Origin: Pseudomonas sp. GM48
Lineage (GTDB): Bacteria > Pseudomonadota > Gammaproteobacteria > Pseudomonadales > Pseudomonadaceae
Assembly: GCF_000282335.1 (NCBI RefSeq)
Contig: NZ_AKJM01000117.1
Coordinates: 62,001 to 126,000, forward strand
Direction: 5' to 3'
DNA length: 64,000 bases
Shown here: positions 41,459 to 50,092 of the stretch, in pieces
Numbering within the stretch: position 1 is the stretch's first letter
How the letters are laid out: every line of letters starts with the position of its first letter
Made by a program: the position numbers and the translations under genes
Notes under the pieces: generated by a model
The model's database searches: none
What the model was told of the DNA's origin: nothing
The model's input: only the letters and a program-made list of their open reading frames with translations

Positions 41459-43939
41459 TTAAAGTGTTCGACACTGGGCGGGGGCGGTCTCGTAATACAC
41501 CTGGGTATTGGCCTTGGCCGGCAGTTCGAAACGCAGTTCGCAGCGCTCCAGTCCTGGTGCGGTTATCCACAGGTCGCGAGCAGTCAGGGCGTTGGGCAGA
41601 AACACCAATCCACCTTCTTGAGCGAGCGTTACGAACTCTCCGTTTGCGGTGCTTACCGTTGCGCCACGGGGCAGGGGAGCACCGTTGTCCGTGGTGACTT
41701 TGAGCAAGGCGCGACGGGTCAGCGTGACCCCGAATTCGACCTTGTCGACGGAACCACGCCCTGCGGAAACCACGGCCAGGCCGTTGTTGATATCGAGGTT
41801 GCGCGGCAGCGAACGGGTGTCGACCTCAATCGGACTGCGACCATAGGCGGTCACTTGAGGCACCACGGCCTGGCCTTGCCAATCGGTCCAGACCGGACCG
41901 CTGGGGGTCGAGACTTTGATAGCGCTGGCGTCACCTACCGAGAGCAGCGCAAAAGTGTCCCGCACGGGGTACGGCGACAACGTCAAGCCATCGCCGTGCA
42001 GCACGGCGCCGCCACGTGCTCCAGCCTGGTAACTGGAGCGCTCGGCATCGGAGCGGGTGTAACTCAAGTCCAGTTGGCTGTAACGCGGCAACAGGGAAAC
42101 CCCCGCCGAGGACTGCACTTGTTTGTCTCGTGTGTCGTGCTCAACACCGACCCGGTAACTCAACTGGTCATTGACCTGTTCGTTCAAGCCGACACCGCTG
42201 CGGTATTCGCCAGCGGAACTGCGAACCCAAGAGCGCACCCGGCGGTTTTCACCTAGCGGAATACTGACGCTCAGATAAACGCTGTCATCGTTGCGCTGTG
42301 TACCGCTGACTTGCCTTTGCGCTGTGGCCGAGACAGACACGCCTCTGATGTTGGTGCCCCAGGACGTGAGGACGCGGCTGCTGCTTTGTCCGTCGAATGT
42401 CGTTGAGCGATTGAAGCCACTGCTGAACGCGCCAAGCCCGGGAGTCGACCAGGCCAGTGACAAGCTGTGCTGATCGCGGTAACGCGACTGGCTGCGTTCC
42501 GACTGAGTGTCGAACACCGCCTCCGACAGTTCGCGATAGCCGAAGGTCCGATATGAAGTGCCTGCATTGATCGACCACTGTTCGCCCAAACGTTGCGATA
42601 AATTCAGATCGGCCTGCAGCCCTCTGTCGGTTTGGCGGGCACGGGTGTCGGTCGTTTGCAGAGTGGTCTGGATCTGCGTGTCGGACCATGGCAACAAGCC
42701 AAGGCCTGCGCCTGCAGCAAGGTAGTCGGTGGCTCCCGTGGCGCCGGCGCTGAGCAGGGCATACGGGTTGAGTGCGCCGCTCCAGCCGCCGCTGATCACC
42801 CATGGTTCGCCGCTTTGCGCATCGCCGAGACTGCGCACCTGGCCTGCGGCCAACGAAAAGCCGGGAGCCGGCAGGCCAACGCCGAGCATGGCGACGGGAA
42901 CCGTAAATTGTTGCTCGCCGCCATCCGCTTCCTTGACGGTCACTTCAACGTCAGAGCGACTGTCGAGCCGACGCACATTGCTCAGGGAAAACGGACCGGC
43001 CGGAACCACTGTCGAGTGGATAAGCGAACCGTTCTGCCGAATTTCGACCTGAGCCTGGCTGTGAGCAATCCCTTCGATGGGAGTGCTTTGGCCTTCCACC
43101 TGCAGGGCCTGCTCGGTCATGACTTGCACGCCGGTGATCTGCGCACCGGCCAGCACCGGGTTGTAGAGATTGATCTGACCGGCTTGAAGCACTGTCTCAT
43201 GACTGGCAAAGGTGCGCTGGGCGTAAGCCGCCAGGTGAGCGGTACGGGACACATCGTTCTGCCAGGTCTGCACCTGGCGACTGCGCACAATCCAGTCCCC
43301 GGCATTGAAGCCGACCTCGGTGTTGGCTGAGGTGTAGCGATTTGTCTGGCTGCCGTATTGGCTGTAAAGGCTGTTGACGTCGTAGTTGAGCAACCCCGCG
43401 ATGCCTCCGGTTTGAAAACCGGAGATATCCCGGACAGTCGGACGTATTGCGTTGGTTGGCACTATCAATGACAGGCCGAGGTTGGCCGGGTCCTGTTCGA
43501 TTCGTGTTTGCGGCCAGGTGGCCAGCACATCGAAACAGCCACTGTCGGTGACCGGGGCTAGTGGCACGCTCAGATTTGCCGCATCAAGCAGGGCACGGTC
43601 AAAGCACAAGTCACCTTCCCCATTGAACGTGACGTCCACCCGGCCATGGCGCAGACCATTGACTGTGAGGGTGATCGGATGTCGGCCAGTGGTGAAGCGC
43701 GGAGCGGCCAGCAGCAGGGTTGCGAGACCAGGGTCGATACCGCGTTGACTCAGCATCGTTTGGTCGAATGACGTCGATGACGAAACGTCATTGGCATCGC
43801 TGGCCAGGGCATCGAACGACACCAGCGCATTGCTCAGCAGCAACACCGCGCCGGCCTGGAGCCGAAGCGGATGAGAAGTGCCGGCAGCCCGAATCGCGGG
43901 CATGGCTTCGCCGTCACGGTATTTCGATACTGTGTTCAT
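41459..43939 (-). CDS. Fimbrial outer-membrane usher
   Basis: An 826-residue FimD/PapC-family usher. Signal peptide about 1-47, then the N-terminal chaperone-binding domain (FDQTMLSQRGIDPGLA...), the 24-strand barrel with the middle plug (about 200-290), and the C-terminal domains, ending with a Cys pair (LERCEL and APAQCRTL). It threads the subunits across the outer membrane. It lies between chaperone and adhesin genes, as in typical operons. Confidence 0.92.
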   Translation of the reverse strand: MNTVSKYRDGEAMPAIRAAGTSHPLRLQAGAVLLLSNALVSFDALASDANDVSSSTSFDQTMLSQRGIDPGLATLLLAAPRFTTGRHPITLTVNGLRHGRVDVTFNGEGDLCFDRALLDAANLSVPLAPVTDSGCFDVLATWPQTRIEQDPANLGLSLIVPTNAIRPTVRDISGFQTGGIAGLLNYDVNSLYSQYGSQTNRYTSANTEVGFNAGDWIVRSRQVQTWQNDVSRTAHLAAYAQRTFASHETVLQAGQINLYNPVLAGAQITGVQVMTEQALQVEGQSTPIEGIAHSQAQVEIRQNGSLIHSTVVPAGPFSLSNVRRLDSRSDVEVTVKEADGGEQQFTVPVAMLGVGLPAPGFSLAAGQVRSLGDAQSGEPWVISGGWSGALNPYALLSAGATGATDYLAAGAGLGLLPWSDTQIQTTLQTTDTRARQTDRGLQADLNLSQRLGEQWSINAGTSYRTFGYRELSEAVFDTQSERSQSRYRDQHSLSLAWSTPGLGAFSSGFNRSTTFDGQSSSRVLTSWGTNIRGVSVSATAQRQVSGTQRNDDSVYLSVSIPLGENRRVRSWVRSSAGEYRSGVGLNEQVNDQLSYRVGVEHDTRDKQVQSSAGVSLLPRYSQLDLSYTRSDAERSSYQAGARGGAVLHGDGLTLSPYPVRDTFALLSVGDASAIKVSTPSGPVWTDWQGQAVVPQVTAYGRSPIEVDTRSLPRNLDINNGLAVVSAGRGSVDKVEFGVTLTRRALLKVTTDNGAPLPRGATVSTANGEFVTLAQEGGLVFLPNALTARDLWITAPGLERCELRFELPAKANTQVYYETAPAQCRTL

Positions 43940-44078
43940 GGGGGTTCACTTGGGGTTTGCCTGTGGGCTGGGCCAGTCCGCTACCGCTTCAGGCTCACAT
44001 CCCGCGACGGATTACAGGCCGTCGCTTCGAACAATCAGGCCCACTCTTCCTTGGCGGGTGTTTTCGGTTGTACCGGTT

Positions 44079-44807
44079 TCAGGATTTGATCGGCGCGTCA
44101 TAGGGCGGCACGGCAAAGCCATAAACGGTGGCGGGATGAATGCGCACTTGGGCAGCAGCCTTGGCGGTCACTGCCACGCTGATGTGCTCACCCGGCAGTA
44201 CGTAGGTTTTTGGCAACACCGCACCGCTCCCGGAAGGCAGCAGTTGTACTTCCTGAGCCAGGCGTACCACGTAAGGCGTTTCGTTGCGTACGGTCAGTTG
44301 GCCGTCCTGCAGTGACCATTTCAGGTCGGTCCACGGTGTACGGTTGGGCGCCAGGCCTGCGGGGTGAAGGATGATCGGCAGGTTCTGGCGAACCGTCACA
44401 CCCACTTGGGCTTTCCCGGTCTCGACGGCGGGTTTTCCCTGGGGAATTCCTTCAAAAATCACCCGCTTCAATCGCTGGGTGAGCAGGGGCTTTTCCGATT
44501 GCAGGATGAAGCGTACCAACTGCGTCCTGGAGGCCTCGACGCGTGCCAGCGGTGGTGTCACGAACACTAATGGCTCGGTGTCTTCGGGAATGTCTTCGAT
44601 GGTGACGTGCAGCAGCGCCAGACTGGCGTCGGTATTGGTCACGGATACAGAGGTTTCCCCATTGGCTTCATTGACGATGACCACGGAGGTATCGGGCACC
44701 ATGCCGTCGGCATGGGCCTGTGCGGTCAATAACAGAGCGCACGCACCGATGCCCGTATGGGTCAAACGGCGCAGATGCCTCAAAAATATCGTCTTGATGT
44801 CTCTCAT
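44079..44807 (-). CDS. Periplasmic pilus chaperone
   Basis: A 242-residue chaperone of the PapD family. Signal peptide about 1-33 (AQAHA-DG), then two Ig-like domains: VIVNEANGETSVSVTN, LVFVTPPLARVEASRTQLVRFIL (subunit-binding strand), and LRIHPATVYG-like C-terminal end. Arg and Lys residues in the first domain are where subunit C-termini bind. It is the first gene of the operon; the start at 44807 follows GGGA; the open frame upstream continues but is rejected. Confidence 0.9.
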   Translation of the reverse strand: MRDIKTIFLRHLRRLTHTGIGACALLLTAQAHADGMVPDTSVVIVNEANGETSVSVTNTDASLALLHVTIEDIPEDTEPLVFVTPPLARVEASRTQLVRFILQSEKPLLTQRLKRVIFEGIPQGKPAVETGKAQVGVTVRQNLPIILHPAGLAPNRTPWTDLKWSLQDGQLTVRNETPYVVRLAQEVQLLPSGSGAVLPKTYVLPGEHISVAVTAKAAAQVRIHPATVYGFAVPPYDAPIKS

Positions 44808-45280
44808 TGAAATTCCCGGATAAAAGACCGTTGGCATGGCTCGGAATACAGGTAACGCAGGGGCTCCGTGAGCAGGCGTGCAGTGCGCAGGGTAATTGGT
44901 GTCTTGTTCATGTATTCGATAGTCAGGCAAAGAGTGAGCGCAGTTCTGTGCAGGTACGGGCGGACTGCTTGGCAGGCCACAATTTAGCGAGCAAGCGGAG
45001 CGGGAGGAATGCAACTAATACGAAAAGGGAGGGGGGGTGTATGAAAGAGTGTTGCGGACTACGGAACGCTTTCTAACGAGGAACCCTTTGGTTGTAGTCC
45101 TTCTGCGTAGTCTTAAGCCGCACTGCACTGTAGGAACCATCTATTTGTTAAATAGGCAAAGAGTGATCCCATTGAATACATTGAGGGTGCGACGTTAGAG
45201 GTTTTTTCGGGGCGTTGTGGAAGGGGGAGCAACGGCGCTATTTTCCGCGCCTTTGCGACACAAACAGGAGACGTCCCACA
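44808..45280. promoter_or_regulatory. Divergent control region between the fimbrial operon and the response regulator
   Basis: This 473-base stretch must hold promoters in both directions. It contains a dyad CTATTT-GTT-AAATAG (45141-45155) and is AT-rich around it. I see no confident promoter boxes. No gene was recognised. Confidence 0.45.
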
Positions 45281-45907
45281 ATGAGAGTCGTTATTGCTGA
45301 CGATCATTCCGTCGTTCGTGTAGGGCTGCGCATACTCATCAACGCCAGCAGGCGATGTGTGATCGTCGGCGAGGCCGACAGTGCCGACAGCCTGATGAGT
45401 CTGCTTTCAAGCACGCCCTGCGAACTGCTGATCACTGACTTCTCCATGCCGGGAGGGCAGCAGGCCGATGGCTTGAAAATGTTGAGTACGATCCAGCGCC
45501 ATTACCCGGCCTTGCCGATCATTCTGGTGACGATGTTTACCAGCGTGGCGACGACAAGGGCCGCGTTGGCCCAAGGGGTGATGGCCATTGTCGCCAAAAC
45601 CGCCTCGTCGACCGAGTTGCCCCTGGCAATCAATGCGGTGGAGGAAGGGCGTCGCTACCTCAGCGAGTCCCTGCGCACGCTGCTGGCCAACACCCGCAGT
45701 CAGATGCACGAATCGCCACTGTCAGCCAAGGAACATGAAGTGGTCCGAATGCTCGCCAGTGGCATGACCGTGAGTGAAATCGCCAGTCACTTCAAACGCA
45801 GCGTGTCGACCATCAGTAAACAAAAGAACATGGCCATGCACCGGTTGGGCATTTCCACGGACGTTGATCTTTTTTCCTACGCACGGGACAACGGAATGTC
45901 GTACTGA
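45281..45907 (+). CDS. LuxR/NarL-type response regulator
   Basis: A 208-residue response regulator. The receiver domain has the acidic pocket IADDHS, phospho-acceptor Asp53 (LLITDFSMPGG), Thr84 (LVTMFTS) and Lys106 (IVAKTAS); the C-terminal LuxR-type HTH is SAKEHEVVRMLASGMTVSEI then RSVSTISKQKNMAMHRLGIS. The Lys-rich HTH resembles the RcsB/BvgA group. No histidine kinase is next to it, so it is an orphan. It is divergent from the chaperone-usher genes, which it probably controls. Confidence 0.9.
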   Translation: MRVVIADDHSVVRVGLRILINASRRCVIVGEADSADSLMSLLSSTPCELLITDFSMPGGQQADGLKMLSTIQRHYPALPIILVTMFTSVATTRAALAQGVMAIVAKTASSTELPLAINAVEEGRRYLSESLRTLLANTRSQMHESPLSAKEHEVVRMLASGMTVSEIASHFKRSVSTISKQKNMAMHRLGISTDVDLFSYARDNGMSY

Positions 45908-46027
45908 AATGACGGGAGTAATCATTGCGTTATTTTCGTCATGAATGCCGATAGTGTTCGGTGCATTTGCAGACTATCGTGCAGGCAATCTTTCGAAGCC
46001 ATTATGCAAATCCAGGGGAACCCGCAA

Positions 46028-46498
46028 ATGAGTGAAGCCCATAGCGCCTTGATCACCCGTTTCTACCAGGCTTTCCAGCGCCTGGATGCCGAAGCCATGG
46101 CTGCCTGCTACACCGATGATGTGGTGTTCAGTGACCCGGCGTTCGGCGAGCTTCGCGGTCGCGATGCCGGTGACATGTGGCGCATGCTGACCACTCGGGC
46201 CAAGGACTTTTCCCTGACGTTCGATCATGTTCGCGCCGACGAGCGCACCGGTGGTGCCCATTGGGTTGCGACGTATCTGTTCAGCCAGACCGGCAACACC
46301 GTAGTCAACGATATCCAGGCGCGCTTCGTCTTTCGCGATGGCAAGATTTGCGAACATCACGACAGTTTCGATGTGTGGACCTGGTCACGTCAGGCGTTGG
46401 GTTTCAAAGGTCTGCTGCTGGGCTGGACGCCACTGGTGCGCAACGCCGTTCGGGCCCAGGCATTGAAGGGGCTGAAGGCATTCCAGGCCAGTCGCTGA
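46028..46498 (+). CDS. SnoaL/NTF2-like protein
   Basis: A 156-residue protein of the NTF2-like fold (RFYQAFQRLDAEAMAACYTDDVVFSDPAFGEL), a small alpha-beta barrel that may bind or act on small molecules; the biochemical role is unknown. AGGGGA lies upstream of the ATG at 46028; the open frame upstream is not favoured. It precedes a GIY-YIG protein gene. Confidence 0.85.
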   Translation: MSEAHSALITRFYQAFQRLDAEAMAACYTDDVVFSDPAFGELRGRDAGDMWRMLTTRAKDFSLTFDHVRADERTGGAHWVATYLFSQTGNTVVNDIQARFVFRDGKICEHHDSFDVWTWSRQALGFKGLLLGWTPLVRNAVRAQALKGLKAFQASR

Positions 46499-46538
46499 TA
46501 AGATCGCGGCTTGTTTTCTTTCAAGTCTTGATCGTGCC

Positions 46539-46823
46539 GTGACCACCCCAAGCGAGTCTCCCGTCAGCAAGCCCTGGTTCGTCTACCTGGTTCGAGCCGC
46601 CAATGGTTCGCTGTATTGCGGGGTCAGCGATGATCCCGTGCGCCGCTTCGCCAAGCATCAAAGCGGCAAGGGTGCACGGTTCTTTCTTTCCAGCCCGGCC
46701 ATGGCACTGGTCTACACCGAACTTTGTCGCGACAAAAGCGAAGCGCTGCGCCAGGAACGGCTGATCAAAAAACTGCGCAAAAGCGCCAAGGAATGTCTGG
46801 TCGCGTCTTATCAATCTGACTGA
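46539..46823 (+). CDS. GIY-YIG nuclease-fold protein (UPF0213 family)
   Basis: A 94-residue single-domain GIY-YIG protein: WFVYLVRAANGSLYCGVSDD gives the motif as VYL..YCG, with Arg and the later Glu in RQERLIKKL. UPF0213 (YhbQ-like) proteins may act in DNA or RNA maintenance; no clear role. The start is GTG at 46539, giving MTTPSESPVS. It is 40 bases after the SnoaL-like gene. Confidence 0.88.
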   Translation: MTTPSESPVSKPWFVYLVRAANGSLYCGVSDDPVRRFAKHQSGKGARFFLSSPAMALVYTELCRDKSEALRQERLIKKLRKSAKECLVASYQSD

Positions 46824-46907
46824 TCGGTTCCCATCAGGCACATCTGTAGGCTGCCAACCGATTGCGCGCTAAGCTGCGGATTCCTTATCTGTGCTGCGGA
46901 GCCGAGC

Positions 46908-47843
46908 ATGTCCGAGTTGATTCTTCATCATTACCCGACGTCCCCCTTCGCCGAAAAGGCCCGGCTGCTGCTGGGTTTCAAAGGGTTGTCCTGGCGCTCG
47001 GTGAAGATCTCGCCGGTGATGCCAAAACCCGATCTTACGGCCCTGACTGGCGGTTATCGCAAGACGCCGGTGTTGCAAGTCGGTGCAGATATTTATTGCG
47101 ACACGGCATTGATTGCCCGGCGACTGGAACAGGAAAAAGCCTTGCCGGCGTTTTTCCCGGAGGCTCAGGAAATGACCACCGCGTCGTTTGCCGCTTGGGC
47201 CGATTCGGTGGTGTTCCAGCATGCGGTCAGCCTGGTGTTCCAGCCGGAATCGATAGCGGTGCGCTTTGGCAATTTGTCGCCGGAAGCGATCAAGGCGTTT
47301 CTGGCCGACCGTGCCGGTTTGTTCAGTGGCGGTAGCGCGACAAAACTGTCCACCGAACAGGCCAAACATCAGTGGCCAACCCTCATGTTGCGCCTGGAGC
47401 AACAGTTGCAGCGCGAAGAAGGCGATTACCTGTTTGGCGAGCCGTCGATTGCCGACTTCGCCTTGGCTCATTCGCTGTGGTTTCTCAAGGCGACGCCGGT
47501 CACGGCTCCCCTGGTCGATGCTTATCCGGCGGTCAGTGCGTGGCATTCAAGGGTGTTGGGGTTCGGCCATGGCGCATCCAGTGAGATGACGTCCGAAGAG
47601 GCGCTGGAGGTGGCGCGCAGGTCCACGCCAGCGGCATTGCCGGATGAGCAGTTCGTCGATCCCAACGGGTTCACGGCGGGTCAGCAGGTGGTGATCGCGG
47701 CCACGGACTATGGCGTTGATCCGGTCGCGGGAGAGCTGCTGTTTGCCGGCAGCGAAGAATTGATTGTACGGCGCAAGGACGAGCGTGGCGGTGTCGTGCA
47801 TGTGCACTTTCCGCGGTTCGGTTTCCGGATCGAAGCCATCTGA
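46908..47843 (+). CDS. Glutathione S-transferase family protein with C-terminal extension
   Basis: A 311-residue protein. The N-terminal 80 residues form a thioredoxin-like GST domain (LILHHYPTSPFAEKARLLLG, then TPVLQVGADIYCDTALI), and residues 90-205 the helical GST domain (YLFGEPSIADFAL). An extra domain of about 100 residues follows (from TSEEALEVARRSTP to FGFRIEAI) that I do not recognise and that is not part of ordinary GSTs. Detoxification is inferred from family. Confidence 0.88.
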   Translation: MSELILHHYPTSPFAEKARLLLGFKGLSWRSVKISPVMPKPDLTALTGGYRKTPVLQVGADIYCDTALIARRLEQEKALPAFFPEAQEMTTASFAAWADSVVFQHAVSLVFQPESIAVRFGNLSPEAIKAFLADRAGLFSGGSATKLSTEQAKHQWPTLMLRLEQQLQREEGDYLFGEPSIADFALAHSLWFLKATPVTAPLVDAYPAVSAWHSRVLGFGHGASSEMTSEEALEVARRSTPAALPDEQFVDPNGFTAGQQVVIAATDYGVDPVAGELLFAGSEELIVRRKDERGGVVHVHFPRFGFRIEAI

Positions 47844-47857
47844 CGCAGACATACACC

Positions 47858-47949
47858 TGTGGCGAGGGAGCTTGCTCCCGTCGGGTCGCGAAGCGGCCCC
47901 TGCAGAGGGACTGCTGCACAGTCCAGCGGGAGCAAGCTCCCTCGCCACA
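47858..47949. repeat. Repeat pair of the GAGGGAGCTTGCTCCC family
   Basis: TGTGGCGAGGGAGCTTGCTC at the left and the complement GAGCAAGCTCCCTCGCCACA at the right, with a spacer of about 45 bp containing further complementary bits. It is a second REP family; a like pair is at 56009. It lies between two convergent genes. Confidence 0.9.
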
Positions 47950-47971
47950 AGGGTTTTGTGAACCTGGTCAG

Positions 47972-48322
47972 TTACTTCAACGCGGCCAGTATCGCATCCG
48001 GGTCATACCCGCGAATCAGGGTTCCGTTCACATCGATGATCGGAATCCCTCCGCCACCCAGGGCCACGTAGTCCTTGCGCGCGACGGTATCCTTCTCGAT
48101 ATCGAATTCCTTGTACGGAATGCCTTTCTGATCGAGAAAGCGCCGGGTCAGCTTGCAGTAGCCGCACCATTCGGTGGCGTAGAGCACGACATTGGCCTTG
48201 GCCTGCGTCTGCTCAGGCAGTGCTTGCGATGGATTGAACACCCGCTCGATCTTGCCCCAGTTCTGATAAACCACGACCACCAGCAGGATCAGCAGGAATT
48301 TTTTCAGTACGCCGCCGAGCAT
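47972..48322 (-). CDS. Membrane-anchored glutaredoxin-like protein
   Basis: A 116-residue protein with an N-terminal membrane segment (about 6-19, KKFLLILLVVVVYQ) and a glutaredoxin domain whose active site is CGYC (EWCGYCKL), followed by the cis-proline segment GGIPIIDVNG. It reduces disulfides on the side facing the domain; the topology could place it either side. The start codon shares a base with the yejK stop, so the two are probably translated together. Confidence 0.88.
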   Translation of the reverse strand: MLGGVLKKFLLILLVVVVYQNWGKIERVFNPSQALPEQTQAKANVVLYATEWCGYCKLTRRFLDQKGIPYKEFDIEKDTVARKDYVALGGGGIPIIDVNGTLIRGYDPDAILAALK

Positions 48323-49326
48323 CAGTTGCGACGCTTCAGCTGATCGGTGAGCGAGGTGGGCAGGCCCTTGATGATCAACGTGCCGGCTTCTTCGTCGTAC
48401 TCGATCTTCGAACCCAACAGGTGCGCTTCGAAACTGATCGACAGGCCTTCGGCGCGGCCAGTGAATCGGCGGAACTGGTTCAGGGTGCGTTTATCCGCCG
48501 GGATTTCCGGCGACAGGCCGTAGTCCTTGTTGCGGATGTGATCGTAGAAGGCTTTCGGGCGTTCTTCGTCGATCAGCCCCGACAACTCTTCCAGGCCCAT
48601 CGGCTCGCCGAGCTTGGCCTGGCTGCTGGCATAATCCACCAGGGTCTTGGTCTTCTCGCGGGCGTCGTCTTCCGGCAGGTCCTCGCTTTCGACGAAGTCA
48701 CTGAAGGCCTTGAGCAGGGTGCGGGTTTCACCCGGGCCGTCGACGCCTTCCTGGCAGCCGATGAAGTCGCGGAAATACTCCGAAACCTTTTTACCGTTCT
48801 TGCCTTTGATGAACGATATGTACTGCTTGGACTGCTTGTTGTTCTGCCACTCGGAAACATTGATCCGCGCGGCCAGGTGCAACTGGCCAAGGTCGAGGTG
48901 GCGGGACGGGGTCACGTCCAGTTCGTCGGTCACTGCCACGCCTTCGCTGTGGTGCAACAGGGCGATGGCCAGGTAGTCGGTCATGCCTTGCTGATAGTGC
49001 GCGAACAGTACGTGGCCGCCGACCGACAGGTTCGACTCTTCCATCAGTTTCTGCAGATGCTCGACCGCCACACGGCTGAATGCGGTGAAATCCTGGCCGC
49101 CATCGAGGTACTCCTTCAGCCAGCCGCTGAACGGGAATGCGCCGGACTCCGGATGGAACAGGCCCCAGGCTTTACCCTGTTTGGCGTTATAGCTTTCGTT
49201 GAGGTCGGCGAGCATGTTCTCGATGGCTGCGGACTCAGGCAGTTCTTCGTTGCGGGCATGCAGAACTGCGGGTGTGCCGTCGGGTTTTTTGTCGATCAGG
49301 TGGACGATGCAATGACGGATCGGCAT
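48322..49326 (-). CDS. yejK: Nucleoid-associated protein YejK
   Basis: A 334-residue protein of the NdpA/YejK family. It begins MPIRHCIVHLIDKK, contains AEHLQKLMEES-like VEHLQKLMEESNL and YISFIKGKNGKKVSEYFRDFIGC, which are family features. It binds the nucleoid. It lies divergent from hupN, another DNA-binding protein, and precedes the glutaredoxin gene. Confidence 0.94.
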   Translation of the reverse strand: MPIRHCIVHLIDKKPDGTPAVLHARNEELPESAAIENMLADLNESYNAKQGKAWGLFHPESGAFPFSGWLKEYLDGGQDFTAFSRVAVEHLQKLMEESNLSVGGHVLFAHYQQGMTDYLAIALLHHSEGVAVTDELDVTPSRHLDLGQLHLAARINVSEWQNNKQSKQYISFIKGKNGKKVSEYFRDFIGCQEGVDGPGETRTLLKAFSDFVESEDLPEDDAREKTKTLVDYASSQAKLGEPMGLEELSGLIDEERPKAFYDHIRNKDYGLSPEIPADKRTLNQFRRFTGRAEGLSISFEAHLLGSKIEYDEEAGTLIIKGLPTSLTDQLKRRN

Positions 49327-49671
49327 GGGCTTCTCGGCTGAATGAGGAGAGGAGGGCGTGCTCCCCCGAAAAAGCGCTCAGTGTACCGCAACCACTGGTT
49401 TTGGCGCGGTGCGAAGGGCAATTGACGGGCGACCGACGGCGCTTATGCGTTTTTTTCCTGTTTTAGCGCAATAAAGCTGACCAAATGGGTAGCTAGAGGC
49501 GGATATTTCCACGTCTGTGTGCTAGCTTTGCCCGGTCTTGCGCGACGTCACTGCGTTAAGCGTGCAGTCAGCATTTGTCAGGTCGAACCAAACCCTGATT
49601 TCGGTATCTATAACCCCGATCCCGAGGTTATTTGGCCGAGGGTGCCAGATCCAGAAGATCGGGCTCGATGG
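49327..49671. other. Intergenic region between yejK and hupN
   Basis: About 345 bases of divergent control region. It must include the yejK promoter; no strong boxes, RNA or ORF was recognised. Confidence 0.4.
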
Positions 49672-49700
49672 CTGACATTGCACTCTGCAATCCATATGAA
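49672..49700 (+). promoter_or_regulatory. Promoter candidate of hupN
   Basis: CTGACA and TATGAA are separated by 17 bases, giving a transcript start about 16 bases before the ATG. The leader carries AAGGA. The -35 matches five of six, the -10 four of six. Confidence 0.5.
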
Positions 49701-49722
49701 TTTGATAGGGAAGGAACACTAA

Positions 49723-50004
49723 ATGGCTCTTACTAAAGACCAACTGATCGCCGACATCGCTGAAGCTATCGACGCGCCGAAAACCACCGCGCGTAACGCT
49801 CTGGACCAACTGGGCCAAATCGTTGCCGATCAGCTGGAAAACGGCGGCGAAATCACTCTGCCAGGTATCGGCAAACTGAAAGTGACTGAGCGCCCTGCCC
49901 GTACTGGCCGTAACCCTTCGACTGGCGCTGCCATCGAAATCGCTGCCAAGAAAGTGATCAAGCTGGTTGTGGCCAAAGGCCTGACCGACGCTGTCAACAA
50001 GTAA
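49723..50004 (+). CDS. hupN: HU-family DNA-binding protein
   Basis: A 93-residue HU protein that bends DNA and compacts the nucleoid. The arm segment GIGKLKVTERPARTGRNPST contains the proline of the DNA-binding beta arm, and the N-terminal helices begin MALTKDQLIADIAEAI. Pseudomonas has several HU copies; the position between yejK and valS suggests HupN, but the letter is by context. A terminator follows, so it is monocistronic. Confidence 0.9.
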   Translation: MALTKDQLIADIAEAIDAPKTTARNALDQLGQIVADQLENGGEITLPGIGKLKVTERPARTGRNPSTGAAIEIAAKKVIKLVVAKGLTDAVNK

Positions 50005-50013
50005 GACTTGTTG

Positions 50014-50052
50014 AAAAACCGTGCACCGGAGCGATCCGGGCACGGTTTTTTT
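50014..50052 (+). terminator. Rho-independent terminator of hupN
   Basis: AAACCGTGC and GCACGGTTT pair, with an inner CCGG/CCGG stem, and then T run. Confidence 0.92.
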
Positions 50053-50092
50053 GTGCCTGCGATTTAGCGCAAATAACCTGCCGTTCACTGAC

